From NCBI GenBank assembly GCA_050084515.1, contig CM114275.1, positions 11,904,001 to 11,968,000 of the forward strand: a DNA stretch of 64,000 nucleotides, read 5' to 3'. Below are positions 1-10,204 of the stretch, one piece after another; position 1 is the first letter of the stretch; every line of letters begins with the position of its first letter. Position numbers and translations under genes: made by a program. Under the pieces are notes generated by a model that had not been told where the DNA came from, ran no database searches, and saw nothing but the letters and a program-made list of their open reading frames with translations. The DNA is from Blasia pusilla. Its lineage: Eukaryota > Marchantiophyta > Marchantiopsida > Blasiales.

Positions 1-951
1 TTCTGCATGGACATGTCCCTCAATCAAGTAACAAGGCCACGTGATGGCGCTGGTGAATGCTGCTACTATCGCCATCTCTCCTGGCCGTCGCTCGATCACT
101 CCATCCATGAATCGAACGGGTAATGAACTAAGTCGCCCATCACCGAACTGCCATCCTGGTCTGTAGGATGCTGACTCCTCCTAGTAATCCACGGAAAACC
201 CCATCGGGTACGACACTGATGCACCAACCAAGACGTCATAGGACTCCGCATTGATCACTATCGCCTTGGCTTGCACCACCAACTCATCTGTAGGATGTCC
301 AAGGCAAATCCTCACCATGATCTCATGTCGGGTGATAAATTGTGTGGTACTCGCTTCACCCAAGGATGTTTGTATCTTGAATGGACAACGCTCCACATCG
401 GCCCTCGTCAGGCCCAAACCCGTGAATGCCGCCTTCCCCAACATCAGGGGTTGCGCTCATGAATCTAACAAGACAAGCTATGAAAAAAACAAATGTAACA
501 CCACTCCCCGATTATCTAACAACACAACACCAAGAGCAACCATGGCATGCTCTATCGTGAGTCTAGCGAGCATCTCCGCCATCCTAACAATCGTAACTTG
601 CCATGAATCTAAGGTGGACGGCCTGAGCATGAGCTCCAAGGGCAGGTCCATCACCTCTGAACGTGATGCGGGAACATCCTCTCCACACTCGCATAGCGTA
701 GCGGCCAGCCGAAAAACCTTGGCGGACGTACCTCCCAATGTCATAACATTGGAAGCAGAAAACAACGGAGTAGGGTATACCATCGTGGCTTCCCCCAACA
801 TTGTACTCAGCACATGCTCCTCACGAGCATTAGCAATGAGAGTCGTCGCACTCGCTTCTCCCATCGCCCTCTGTGCCTGCATACCAACAACATTAACTCT
901 CCGGGACCTTTGATCAGGATCCATCGATCGGGTCCTCATGGCCTCTGACAA
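1..951 (-). pseudogene. Ty3/gypsy aspartic protease (PR) region, broken; runs off the window
   Basis: The minus-strand reading frame (951 to 478, a stop, then 444 to 181 and on to the window edge) reads like a retropepsin-type protease. The motif LLDS-stop-AQP stands where a D-S/T-G-A active site is expected, at about 450, so the active-site glycine codon is now TGA. Downstream, NAESYDVLVGASVSYPMGF resembles the usual YDVLLG region of plant gypsy proteases. The 3' part (1-140) is homologous to 5,990-6,137, which leads into the methyltransferase of the other copy, so a methyltransferase probably follows beyond the window. The segment lies downstream of integrase rather than upstream, because it is fused to it at about 1,776. 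Family assignment is fairly sure; function is lost. Confidence 0.7.
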
Positions 952-1003
952 CGTGAGAGACTAAGGAAGCCTGGTCTGTTTCTTGGCTTCCCCTCTATGT
1001 GGA

Positions 1004-1776
1004 TCCATCTCTACAACGACTCCACGTATAGCAACAATGGTTGCTTCCAACGGGAAAATCACGCACATCCAGCCAAGATCCTCCATATCTCCGGCTGCTC
1101 CATAAACTTCGATGCCACGGATCCGGTATCGGGTAACCTTAATGCCACAGTGGCAATATGCTGCTGTAGCTGTTGTATCTGAGCAGCCATCCTAGTCTCA
1201 CACCCGACGTCTACCTCGACAAGTCTAGGTGGCGGAACTCTAACTCCTCCACGAGCAACTCCACCACCTCCTCGGGAAAATTTAGCTCCTCGTCCCCTAA
1301 CGGGACTACCTAGTACACGACCTCTAGGCCCATCCAGACCGACAACTTGCTGTGGTACCTTTTTTGGCCCTCAGTGTGGACGTAACTCAGGGTGTAAGCT
1401 GAAACACCTGGTGCGTGTGTGATCGTACCTTTGACAATAGTCACATTGATAAACTCCTGGTGCAATACCATCTCCTCCTCCATGCTGAGGCACCCATCCA
1501 TAACCCTGACGAGTGCAATCGCGCTGGTGATGGGCTCCACCACATGCCCAACAAATAATCGCAAGCGGCTGCTATTGAGCCGTATATGATGGCGCAAGTT
1601 TGTGTGGCACGGCCTCTCGGTATCCTCCCTGAGCTCGTGGTGCCACAAACTTCTCTCGAAATCCACGTTGCAGCACTGGTGGTGTAGGCAATCATGATTG
1701 CTCTCACCTAGAACCCATGGTGGCTACGCTCTCCTCCGCCATGTTGCGCTCAATGTTCTCGCCAATTGTAAAAACA
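1004..1776 (-). pseudogene. Ty3/gypsy gag C-terminal part with two zinc knuckles
   Basis: On the minus strand this carries ENIERNMAEES, homologous to the gag at 21.67 kb, followed by two CCHC-type zinc knuckles. The first is CWACGGAHHQRDC (1,515-1,553; C-x2-C-x3-H-x4-C). The second is CDYCQRYDHTRTRC (1,404-1,444; C-x2-C-x4-H-x4-C). Knuckles of this kind bind nucleic acid in gag nucleocapsids. The stretch after the knuckles is Arg/Gly-rich (about 1,250-1,320). Stops and frame changes interrupt it. It is joined in frame to integrase at its 5' end instead of following the gag N-terminal domain. Confidence 0.7.
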
Positions 1777-2909
1777 TCTCCATGATGGAACCTCCTAATC
1801 CCTGGACGATAACCTCGTCCACAAATGGTCGCCTACCTCAATGTATCTCTATGTTGAGCAATAGCTAAGTTCTCAAAGGCCAGAGGCATAACTCTACGAA
1901 AAACCTCCGCCCTCTGAGAACATGCTTGTACCCACATATCTAGATCATCAAGATCTAACACCTCCGCCATGTCACGTCAAATGGCAGCAGGTAAATTTGG
2001 CTCTCTCCCAAAGAGCAAAAAGTACGGTGAAAATGATGCAAAGGATGCCTGCCGACTAAAACGATAACCCATAGCCAACCATGGCAACTGTAGGTCCCAC
2101 TCCCTCAACTGTCCCCGCTGCAAGCCATACTTGCACAATCCTCTCTTCATCGTCTGTACCAACCCATCTGCCTCACGATGATCTCTGGACGTGGTGCAGT
2201 GATCTATCAGCGCCTGATCACACAAGGCTTGAAACTCTCCCCTGAACTCTGTACCCTGGTCAGTCAACACCACCGCCGGTGCACTGAAGTGACTAAGCAC
2301 ACTATCTAGAAACCCATAAGATGTTCCCTCGCTCGCCTTGTCTAGTAGTGTCACCAACTCTATCCACTTGGAGAAATGCTCCACCATGACCAACACGTAC
2401 CTATGATGAGGCCCCGTCAATGGCAAAGCTCCTGCAAAGTCTAAACTCCTTCGATAACCTAAACCCATAATAGGCAACGGATGTAATTGCGGAGTGGGCG
2501 CATTGAAGGATGCTCGCACTCTGTCACATACCATACATCTGGCCACAAAGTGCTGTACCCCAGTATGCATGCCGCGCCACCAATCCAGGACCTGGAGTTA
2601 GCTGTAAGTACGCTTTATTCCAAAATGTCCCAACTCCTCATGGGCATGTCGCACTACACGTGCTTGCTGGGAAGGATGAGGTACCACTCGTATCCTACTA
2701 TCTCCCCATACCCATAAAATGTGAGTCTCCTCCCATATGAACCTCCTAGCTCGCTGTAGGATCCGATCCCGCTCCCTAGCACTCACTGTGCTTGCTATGA
2801 TGCCATTGCGCAAGAACTCCATAACCTCCACATCATCATGGATATCACGACCACATGTTGCCTCCTCACTCACCTCTGGATCCAAAGACTCATCATCCAA
2901 CCCCACCAC
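1777..2909 (-). pseudogene. Ty3/gypsy integrase (zinc-binding, DDE core, start of C-terminal domain)
   Basis: Minus-strand segments 2,909-2,598 and 2,570-1,977 are in the same frame, separated by a stop. They contain an HHCC-type zinc region (HAHEELGHFG at about 2,635, then C-x2-C in ARCMVCDRVR at about 2,535). The rve catalytic core carries D (RSLDFAG, about 2,445), D (LTDQGTEF, about 2,265) and E (HREADGL, about 2,175). It ends in FLLFGREPNLPAAI. A degraded C-terminal part continues to FHHGD at about 1,777. There it is spliced directly to gag sequence rather than continuing into the YVYLQQ and PHD part seen in other copies. It would insert cDNA into chromosomes; this copy is dead. Confidence 0.85.
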
Positions 2910-4474
2910 TCAAGTCATCACCTGTGGCTGACCTGCCATAGTCAACCAACAAAGATAGGCAGATGCATGCCACCCGGGCACCATCTCCTCATCACTCTCT
3001 CCGTGCCATCGACCTCCTATGTTGTCTCTCTGACTCGGACATGGATTACGACTCAACCCATCCGCATCTTGGTTCAGCCGACCGGGCCTATGAACCACCT
3101 CAAACTCATACTCCTGTAGTAATAGAGCCCACCTAGCAAGCTTTCCCGTAAGCTTGTCGGACTCCATCAACCACCTCAACGGCTGATGATTAGTGTGAAA
3201 GGGTTGCCGAATAAAAAGCACCTGAAATGTGCCACGGCCCACACTGCAGCCAAGCACTCTCCCTCATAGGATTTGTACTTCGCCTCTGCAATGTTGTTCG
3301 ATCGGCTCGCGTAAGCCACAACGAACTCCCTCTCCTCGTCATCCCTCTGAGTAAGCACTACTCCTAGACTCAACATACTCCAATCCGTATGTAACACGAA
3401 TGGGCGATCCCTAACCGCTCTCTGTAAAATGGGTGAGGACATCAACCTGTCCTTGAGCTCCTAAAATGCTCGCTCTCGATCATCTCCCCACAACCAAACT
3501 TGATCAAGTCTCGTCAACAAGATCAAAGACTTTGCGATCACACTAAAACCCTTGACATATCGTCGATAGAAGTTTGCCAGTCCAAGAAATGCTCGGACTC
3601 AACTCACATCTGTAGGGCCTGGAATCTGCGCAATAGCCTCTACCTTTGTCTGCTGAATGCCTAACCCACTCGGTTATATGGTGTGTCCCAAATACTCAAT
3701 CTGCTCCTGAAAGAATCTGCACTTGCCTGGATGTAACTTCACTCCATGTAACTGCAATCGCCGAAACACCTCCTCCAAGTGTCGCTCATGCTCCTCAACC
3801 GTGGAACTGAAGATAAGAATATCATCTATGTAACATCATACAAAATCCAAGATAGCCAGAATCCTATCCATCACTCTTTGAAACTCTGCAGGCGTATTCT
3901 TCAACCCAAATGCTAAGAACCGCCATTGATACAAGCAATCTCTCCCGAACCAATCTATCCCCTAGAATGTTGTCTTCTCCCTGTCCTCCAACCTGATAAG
4001 AAGCTGATGATAGCCAGCACGGAGATCTAACGTACTAAAGATCTTTGCATGCCCTACCGCATCAAAGATCTCCTCAGGAATAGGCATGGCGTATCGATCT
4101 GACCTCGTCTGTCAATTGATCGAACGGTAATCTCCACACATCCGCCTATTCGTCCAATTGCCATACATATCCTTCTTCCCCGGCATGACTATGGCAGATG
4201 CATACTCCCCATGTGATAACTCCACAAGTCCTACCTCCAACAAGTCCTGACTCTTGTTCTGAATCAAGGCTCGCTCCATATCAGAATACCTATAGGGTCG
4301 ATGAAAGATCGGCGTATCACTAGCCAACTCAATCCGTATCCCGAGACCCTTCAGCGTACACAAGTCTCTCATACTGAAGGCAAAAAAACTGACATGCCCT
4401 CTCAGAAACCTATAAACTCGCCGTCGCTCTCCTCCTATCAACTTGAGACCTATCACAGGCTCCCAAGTCTCCAT
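2910..4474 (-). pseudogene. Ty3/gypsy reverse transcriptase and RNase H
   Basis: Minus-strand pol segment. It begins with an RT fingers region (YASAIVMPGKKD, MCGDYRSIN, about 4,115-4,215). The palm motif CYIDDILIF at about 3,830 carries the catalytic DD. RNase H/connection follows (VLHTDWSMLSLGVVLTQ, VAYASRSNN, about 3,400-3,290), then WLMESDKLTGKLARWALL and DADGLSRNP (about 3,170-3,045). The frame is that of the upstream methyltransferase, suggesting one polyprotein. Several in-frame stops are present; at least two stand where glutamine is expected (TAG). A frameshift lies at about 3,190. Homologous to 14,770-15,930. Confidence 0.88.
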
Positions 4475-4576
4475 CGTGACCTCACTCGGAGAGGACGCAG
4501 CCTCCGGCTTTGGTTGCTATGTAGCAACCCTAGCCACCTCTGCAACAGCCACTCCACTCTGACCTCCTACACCATG

Positions 4577-5990
4577 CTACATATCAAAAAAATGAACATG
4601 TGCTACTCTGGCCGCCTTTGCACTCTCCGTTGGAATGACGTCCCAGGAAGTCCATAGGTGCCTATCTCTCCTCGTCTCGCCCCCAGCCAATGCCTGTACA
4701 GACCCTGTAGGCAATGGTCCAACTTGTGGACGTGACGGCATGGATGACACTCGCATCTGTCCCTGCTCAGCCATACCTAGGCTGACTATCCATGTGAGAC
4801 AGTTGAGGTCCATTGCGTGCCCCAACACCAGTCTCCGGGATGCCTCAGTCATCCCTGGCACCGCCGTAGTACCTGTAACGAACTCCATGGTGCGCTTGTG
4901 CTCATCAGCTGTAGGCTCCTCCAATGCTCTGGTCACCTCATCCCAAATCATGCCTGGCCCTCCCTGACAAAAGGCATGGGATGTTGGGAAGCTCACCAAC
5001 CTAGGTAAGGTTGCCCTCAACTCCCCCATCCTATTGGCCATCGCCAACGGTGGTCTATCATCCCACGTCACCACCTGAGATCAACACCCTGAGCCCAAAA
5101 TAGCATCCACTATGAGATGTGGTGCTCTCTGGACTCCATTGTACGCTTGACTTAGTACCTCTGATGGTATCAGGTTTGTCCACCACAGTCGTGGACGATG
5201 GGCACGTGACCCAACTCTCGCTGCATCTAGCAACACAGCAGGTCCCAACCAGGACCTCACTTGATGCACACTCATCATCACACGTGCATGAGTGTCTCCC
5301 AACAATGGCACGTTCTCCAAAATGTACACTGGAGAACATGTCTGACTCTCTTGCAAGTGTAGTACTACTCGTAGCATCTCCCAAAACATCCCTGACCTCG
5401 GATCTTGCAATCCAAATCCTCGGCCAAGTGATGAATGACCATGACATGACCATCTAGCAATCACCAAATGAATGGTGCCAACTCTATCCAGATCCTACGC
5501 CCCCACCAAAGAGATGTCGGCGGGTAGTGTATGCTGATATCCCCGTACTGAAGCTACCGGCAACAACTCAGGATACCTTTGGACCAATCTCGCTATATGG
5601 CGTAATGACACTCGTCGCGCAGTCTCATCTCTCTCCACATAAAGGTACTGATGCACTCGTATGCTTGCCTGCAATACTGCACCCAATCTAGTGCTAATCC
5701 CTTTGAAGAGATCTAACACCCTAACATCCTCCTCTGGACACTGCCACACAACGGGTGTGGTATCCAATGGGGTCAACATCTCCACTCCAGGAGCCCGATC
5801 GCCACTTGACTCTCGTTGCTCCGAGATAAAGGCATGACTCCACGCTTGCCTCACGAGGTTTCCGGCACTCCTTTGTAGCTCTCGGGTCGTACCCCACTAT
5901 GGTGAAGAGGTCTCGCCAACATGGGAAGAGATACCCGCCATGGCCTGTCTCTCCGTGGGACTATCCGCTACAGGGATATCCTCCGCATAT
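4577..5990 (-). pseudogene. Retrotransposon-encoded C5-cytosine DNA methyltransferase (DNMT3-like)
   Basis: One minus-strand frame, broken only by a few stops (e.g. TAG at 5,495 and a stop at about 5,081), shows the C5-methyltransferase motifs in order. Motif I is RVLDLFKGIST (about 5,720-5,690; SAM binding). A YVERDE-like motif II follows. The motif IV region is VIARWSCHGHS (catalytic Cys at about 5,445, preceded by Ser where Pro is usual). Motif VI is LENV (about 5,317-5,306). The motif VIII-like stretch is DAARVGSRAHRPRLWW (about 5,230-5,180). The end, TEASRRLVLGHAMD at about 4,830, resembles the C-terminal RLLGRSW region of DNMT3 enzymes. It lies between protease and RT in the RT frame. 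The family transfers methyl to cytosine C5; the lost PC dipeptide and the stops make this copy inactive. Confidence 0.82.
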
Positions 5991-6137
5991 GCGTTCCCCT
6001 CCAACAACTCTCATGGCCAGCTAACACTACCTGTGAAAGCTGTCAACGTGGTCACAGACTCATCTCGTGATCGACCACCTCATCCCGCAAACTGCAAGGA
6101 TAACTGACTCATCCAGCCGTCACCTGACCGCCACCCT
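5991..6137 (-). pseudogene. Protease-to-methyltransferase linker, cut by a foreign block
   Basis: This stretch aligns with 1-140 at the window start (the tail of the protease and the following LEGN/IEGH-type linker), showing that PR directly precedes the methyltransferase in this family. The homology stops near 6,137, where unrelated plus-strand coding relics begin. The catalytic half of PR and nearly all of gag are missing from this copy. Confidence 0.6.
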
Positions 6138-6990
6138 GCTGAGAGTGTGGAAATGGAGGATGTATCATCCATGAGGTCGAGTGGTTCAATGCAAGAGACG
6201 AATACCAACAAGCTTCTAGAGATAAACGAGGAAGCTATTAGAAACCTGAGTGTTGAGATCATGGAGATCTTGGAAGGAGAAGGAGAAAAGTCTTTTGCAT
6301 CTCAAAACCATGCTGAAGAATTTGACTTGTTCCCAATTGAAGAGTTTCTAGTAGACTTGCGGGATGAGACTCCAGAGCAGCTCGCTGGACTTGAAACCCA
6401 CCCAATTTTTGAGCGGGGAAGCATTGTTCTACAGTTCTCTCTACATTGCATTACTTCCAATCATTCTGAAAATTGGAATTGACAGTGGTGACATTCCCAC
6501 AGGTGGTGAAACAGATGGCACTGGTGGATGGCCTGAATGCACCTGGATTCCTCTTTGCCAACTCCGAATGGTAGAATACATTCAAGAAATCCAATCGGAG
6601 GAAGACATTGACAAGTTGAAGCAGTTTGTGGCAACAACTTCATATATTGATAGCTTCCTACCTTTCTATGTTCAACTGTATGATAAGCATGGAACCCAGG
6701 CTTTGGTAACGGAGGAAGACTTGGAGAGTCTGGATGCTTTTTGAAGGTTGAGGGATGTGGAGTTCCAAAAGGCAATGGGAGAAACTCAATACAAGTGGAT
6801 GCACAACTTGTACTTCTTCATCTGGGATGTCAACCACCAATTCATGGCGTGGTCACAGTTTACAGCGGAGCGACCGAACTCCCTTGAGGCTCACTTCTAC
6901 GTGAGGGCGGTGGTCCTCCATCCCTACCCGAATCATATGACCATGGTTGAGATGGCCATGCACTCCTCTATCCTAAAACTTTTTCCTTGA
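6138..6990 (+). pseudogene. Unrecognised coding relic in the foreign block, part 1
   Basis: Plus-strand frames 6,147-6,482, 6,364-6,744 and 6,748-6,990 look like pieces of one protein. They are acidic at the start (EEFDLFPIEEFLVDL) and then rich in aromatic residues (YKWMHNLYFFIWDVNHQFMA). Frames change at about 6,470 and a stop lies at 6,742. I recognise no family. The orientation is opposite to the surrounding gypsy copy, so it belongs to an inserted or captured sequence. Confidence 0.35.
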
Positions 6991-7008
6991 ATATGAACCA
7001 GTTTCAAC

Positions 7009-7930
7009 CCATTGGACTCCGACGGGTTGGTTCTTAGCAGCAATCATTAACAATAGCACCAACCCGTCGGAAGGCGACGATTTGTACTAGGAAGAACTCA
7101 GTGCCATATTTTCAATCCGTCAAACTCTGACAAATTTCCTTTGGCTATCTATTGAGTTTCTTGGCAACCTGTCAGAGTCCAACAGGTTGCACAAACTCAA
7201 GTGTAGCCATCCCAGTAGGACTGGCCCTGCAACCCGTCAGAGTCCGACAGGTTGCAGATTTAGGGGGAGAGGGCGTGGTTTGACTGGGCCTTGCAACCAT
7301 CGAACTCCGATATGTTATACACTCTTTACGGAATGAGTCATGGTTTGGGTGGCTTGGCAACCCGTCGGGCTCCAACGGGTTGCAAAGCCATGCAAACTTG
7401 GACCTTCCGTAAAGAACATGCAACCCGTCAGACTCCGACAGGTTGCAAACCACTCAAACCAGGGCCTTTCCTACCGCATATGCAACCCGTCAGACTCTGA
7501 CGGGTTGCAAGGCCAGTCAAACTAGGTTGTTGGAAGTACAGTCTGTGCAACCCGTTAGATTCTGACGGGTTGCAAGGCTAGTCAAAGTAGATTGTCGGAA
7601 GTACAGTTTGTGCAACCCATCGAACTCCGGCTGGTTGGAAGAGAAAAAACTTAACTCAAAGTCCTTTACCCCGATGCAAACATAATGCCCGGTGTGGGTG
7701 GCTTTGCAACCCGTCGGTTTCCGATGGATTGAATTTTTGAATATAGTGGACGGGGAGTGCAACCCGTTAGACTCTGTTGGGTTGCAACCCAACCCGGATG
7801 CAACCCATTGGTTTTCGATGGATTGCACCAAGGAAGCTTTTGGAGCAACTCGTCGGACTCCGACAGGTTGCAAACAGTTGTCATTTTTTTTGTCTACTTC
7901 CAACCCATCAGAAACCGACAAGTTGGTAGT
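7009..7930. repeat. Array of about 16 imperfect palindromes, core CAACCCGTCRGACTCYGAC / RGGTTGCA
   Basis: About 16 copies of a 25-27 bp dyad-symmetric unit (CAACCCGTC...GACGGGTTG) occur at fairly regular steps of about 50-75 bp, e.g. near 7,157, 7,222, 7,421, 7,482, 7,547, 7,760 and 7,845. Different sequence fills the gaps. Each unit can fold into a hairpin with 9-11 bp arms. Mutations are scattered in both arms. The array lies between two plus-strand coding relics. Candidate roles are transposase-binding repeats, a hairpin minisatellite, or a replication/recombination feature; none is shown. Confidence 0.8.
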
Positions 7931-8639
7931 TGTATATGTTACCCATCACTAGCTAGATACACGAATGCGACCAAGTGAGGAAGGTTCTTACAACTCACCC
8001 GTTGCAATACAAAGGATTCCTTGGAGAGGATTTTGTGGATAAGATGCTTGCAAAAGGAGCACAAATCAAAAAGAAGACTTAGGCCAACACATTCATTTCC
8101 CAAGATGCAGCTGTTACAATTCTTTGTTGGTCGAAAATCCAGGCGGCAAAAAGAAGCGCGACACTAGAGTTGGAGCAGAGAGGGAATATTTCGGCTTCTG
8201 AGAGAGCAAAGTTCATGCAAGTTGTGGTGTCGGAGGTGACCCGGTACCTTGCCAGCAAGATGTAACGATACATGGCCGTCCTCAACCCCGAGCTCGGGCC
8301 TGAGTTTTACAAAGAGTTGAAGGCCAGAATCAAGCGCCAACGAAAGAGGGATAAGGATCCCCACGGAAAGATTGTAGAGAAGATGTCTTTGGATAGAGTT
8401 CAGCGCTTTGCCCTCTCAAGGATTTTGGAATCAAGCAGATCCAAATGATGAAGATCAGTCCAGAGGGAATGGACGCAGAGAAAAAATCGGCATACCATCC
8501 CTCGGAGGTGTCCAATGCAGTCATTTCCCAGTGGCTGTGAGAATGGTCCTTTTGGCATGCCTTACGCTTTCTGGTAAAGTCCATGATTGAGTGCCTTCAA
8601 GCCAACCTATAGAGAATTCAGCCAGTTTCGGAGGAGGCT
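7931..8639. other. Spacer with plus-strand coding-like fragments
   Basis: Between the palindrome array and the next relic, short plus-strand frames are interrupted by stops. Residue composition suggests continuation of the same decayed protein, but no domain is recognisable. Confidence 0.25.
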
Positions 8640-9736
8640 AGCCTCAAATCGGCGGAGGAGTACGAATTGTGGTTGAATGACATCTGGGATAAGCCAAAAA
8701 AGAACCCCAGGTTCAAGACAATGTTCGAAAGCTATATTCTGCCATAAGGGGATGTCGACAAGGAGATTGACGATCCAAAGAAACAGGATGTCGCAAAAAA
8801 GAAGAAGGAGCTTCAAGATCAACTTGTTGATTCATCCCACCATCGAGCTGCGCATAGGATGGTTTCAGATTTTTGACCTCTTGTGTGAACGTAGGAACAT
8901 GGAGGAAGTTTCCGGCGATGCTCAAGCTATGGGCAAATACTCCGGATGGCAAAGGATTCTCCATGTACGACGTGGAGATGGTACTCAATATGAGCCCTTG
9001 GGAAGTGCTGAACTGTCCAATCTGGTTGGACTTCAATGACCCGGATGAGCTTATTGATCCAGCAATACAAGACTTGTATAATGCGTTAGCTGCTGGCGAG
9101 GAGGACATCCCAAATTTTTTCAAGACGGAGGAGTATTTCGAAGGGGATGCCGAGGCACAAGCGATTGAGGCGGCGGAGATTTTGTCGAAAATACTAACAG
9201 CAAAAGACAAGTCCACTGTGGGGTTGAAATCCAAGGTGAAGGGCCCCAAACCATCCAAGGCAGGATCATCTAGGTGAGAAGGGTTGCAATGGGAGGCCCC
9301 GAAACAAAATCTTGTGGATTTCAAGCTCTCGGAGACCCCAACAACCAGACATCCCACTCGCGAGAAGCAAAAGAGGGAGACACCCGGTTCCTCCGAGGGA
9401 GGGAACAAGAATGTAGTTTATACTCCTTCATCGTTGGGGAAGCACAGGGACAAAGCAAAAAAAATCACTATCCTGCTACATCAGACATTGTTGTTGGAAG
9501 AATTGGAGAAGTTCTCCACACAAGAGTCCACACTTGCCCTGGAGAAGCTGACGCTCTTGGGACGAAAAATTCTGCAAAACGGCCATCCCCCATGGACTGT
9601 CAATGGGGAACTTGAGGAGGTTGCAGTTGACCTTTATCGGCTTACTGTAGAGCTGGCTTGGACTAGCAATATGAAGACAATTGGGCTCACATGGAGAGTG
9701 ATGGAAGGATGTTTGCCTTCCATCTATATCTTTTGA
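8640..9736 (+). pseudogene. Unrecognised coding relic in the foreign block, part 2
   Basis: Plus-strand frames continue with charged, hydrophilic protein: WLNDIWDKPKKNPRFKTMF near 8,680, then 8,873-9,277 with SPWEVLNCPIWLDFNDPDE and a Lys-rich tail, then 9,284-9,736 with a Glu/Leu-rich probable coiled coil (LLLEELEKF). Frameshifts and stops separate the parts. No catalytic motif or known domain is visible. Together with part 1 it may be one captured gene or the coding part of an unknown mobile element that also carries the palindrome array. Confidence 0.35.
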
Positions 9737-9955
9737 TATCTACTTGTTTTTCCAAGCCTGGAAAAAGGGGTTAGTTTTTGTCCGAATGTGGTCCACTTGC
9801 TACTCTCTTCTAAAGATTTTTTGAATTTGAAAGCAAGAAAAAAAATCAGAAATGTCAAAAAGTTTTGAAGAGAAAAGGCGATTCTGCCTTTTTTTTAGAA
9901 GAGAGACTCTCCTCTCTTACTCTCTCTTGCCAGAATATCAGCCCCCCATGACTAC

Positions 9956-9997
9956 ATGTCCTAAAAACCTACGCGGTCCTCGACCTTGGTCGTCCAT
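9956..9997 (-). pseudogene. Start of gypsy gag, truncated
   Basis: Reading leftwards from the ATG at 9,997, the protein begins MDDQGRGPRRFLGHVV. This matches the gag starts at 22,401 (MDDRDRGPLRFLG) and 52,402 (MDDQVRGPRRI). Homology ends at about 9,956, where the foreign block begins. It shows that the LTR just upstream belongs to the copy continuing at 6,137. Confidence 0.65.
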
Positions 9998-10204
9998 CTG
10001 CTACTCCTAGATAGTAGGATGACTCATTTTGTGTAGTGATGTGCTCACAAACTCATCTACGCCCTCCCTTTCATCTAAAGATGACACAGAACAAGGTCAA
10101 GGCGGTCCCTTACGTGGAGACCCTCGAAACCTCGCGATACTTCGCAGAAAACCTCTATAGCTACTCTTAGGTCCACCATCTCACCTCTGGGAGTCCCAAA
10201 AGGA

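Noticed and set aside
251-913. 220-codon open frame on the plus strand
   Set aside because: It is antisense to the gypsy protease region, which has recognisable motifs on the minus strand.
4635-5457. Plus-strand frames over the methyltransferase
   Set aside because: Shadows of the minus-strand methyltransferase; no domain of their own.
7009-7930. CRISPR array (regular repeats with unique spacers)
   Set aside because: The repeats are variable palindromes with uneven spacing, there are no cas genes, and the rest of the window is clearly nuclear eukaryotic DNA.
8713-9408. 231-codon open frame on the minus strand
   Set aside because: Composition is that of an antisense frame to the charged plus-strand relic; no motif, and it contradicts the better coding signal on the other strand.
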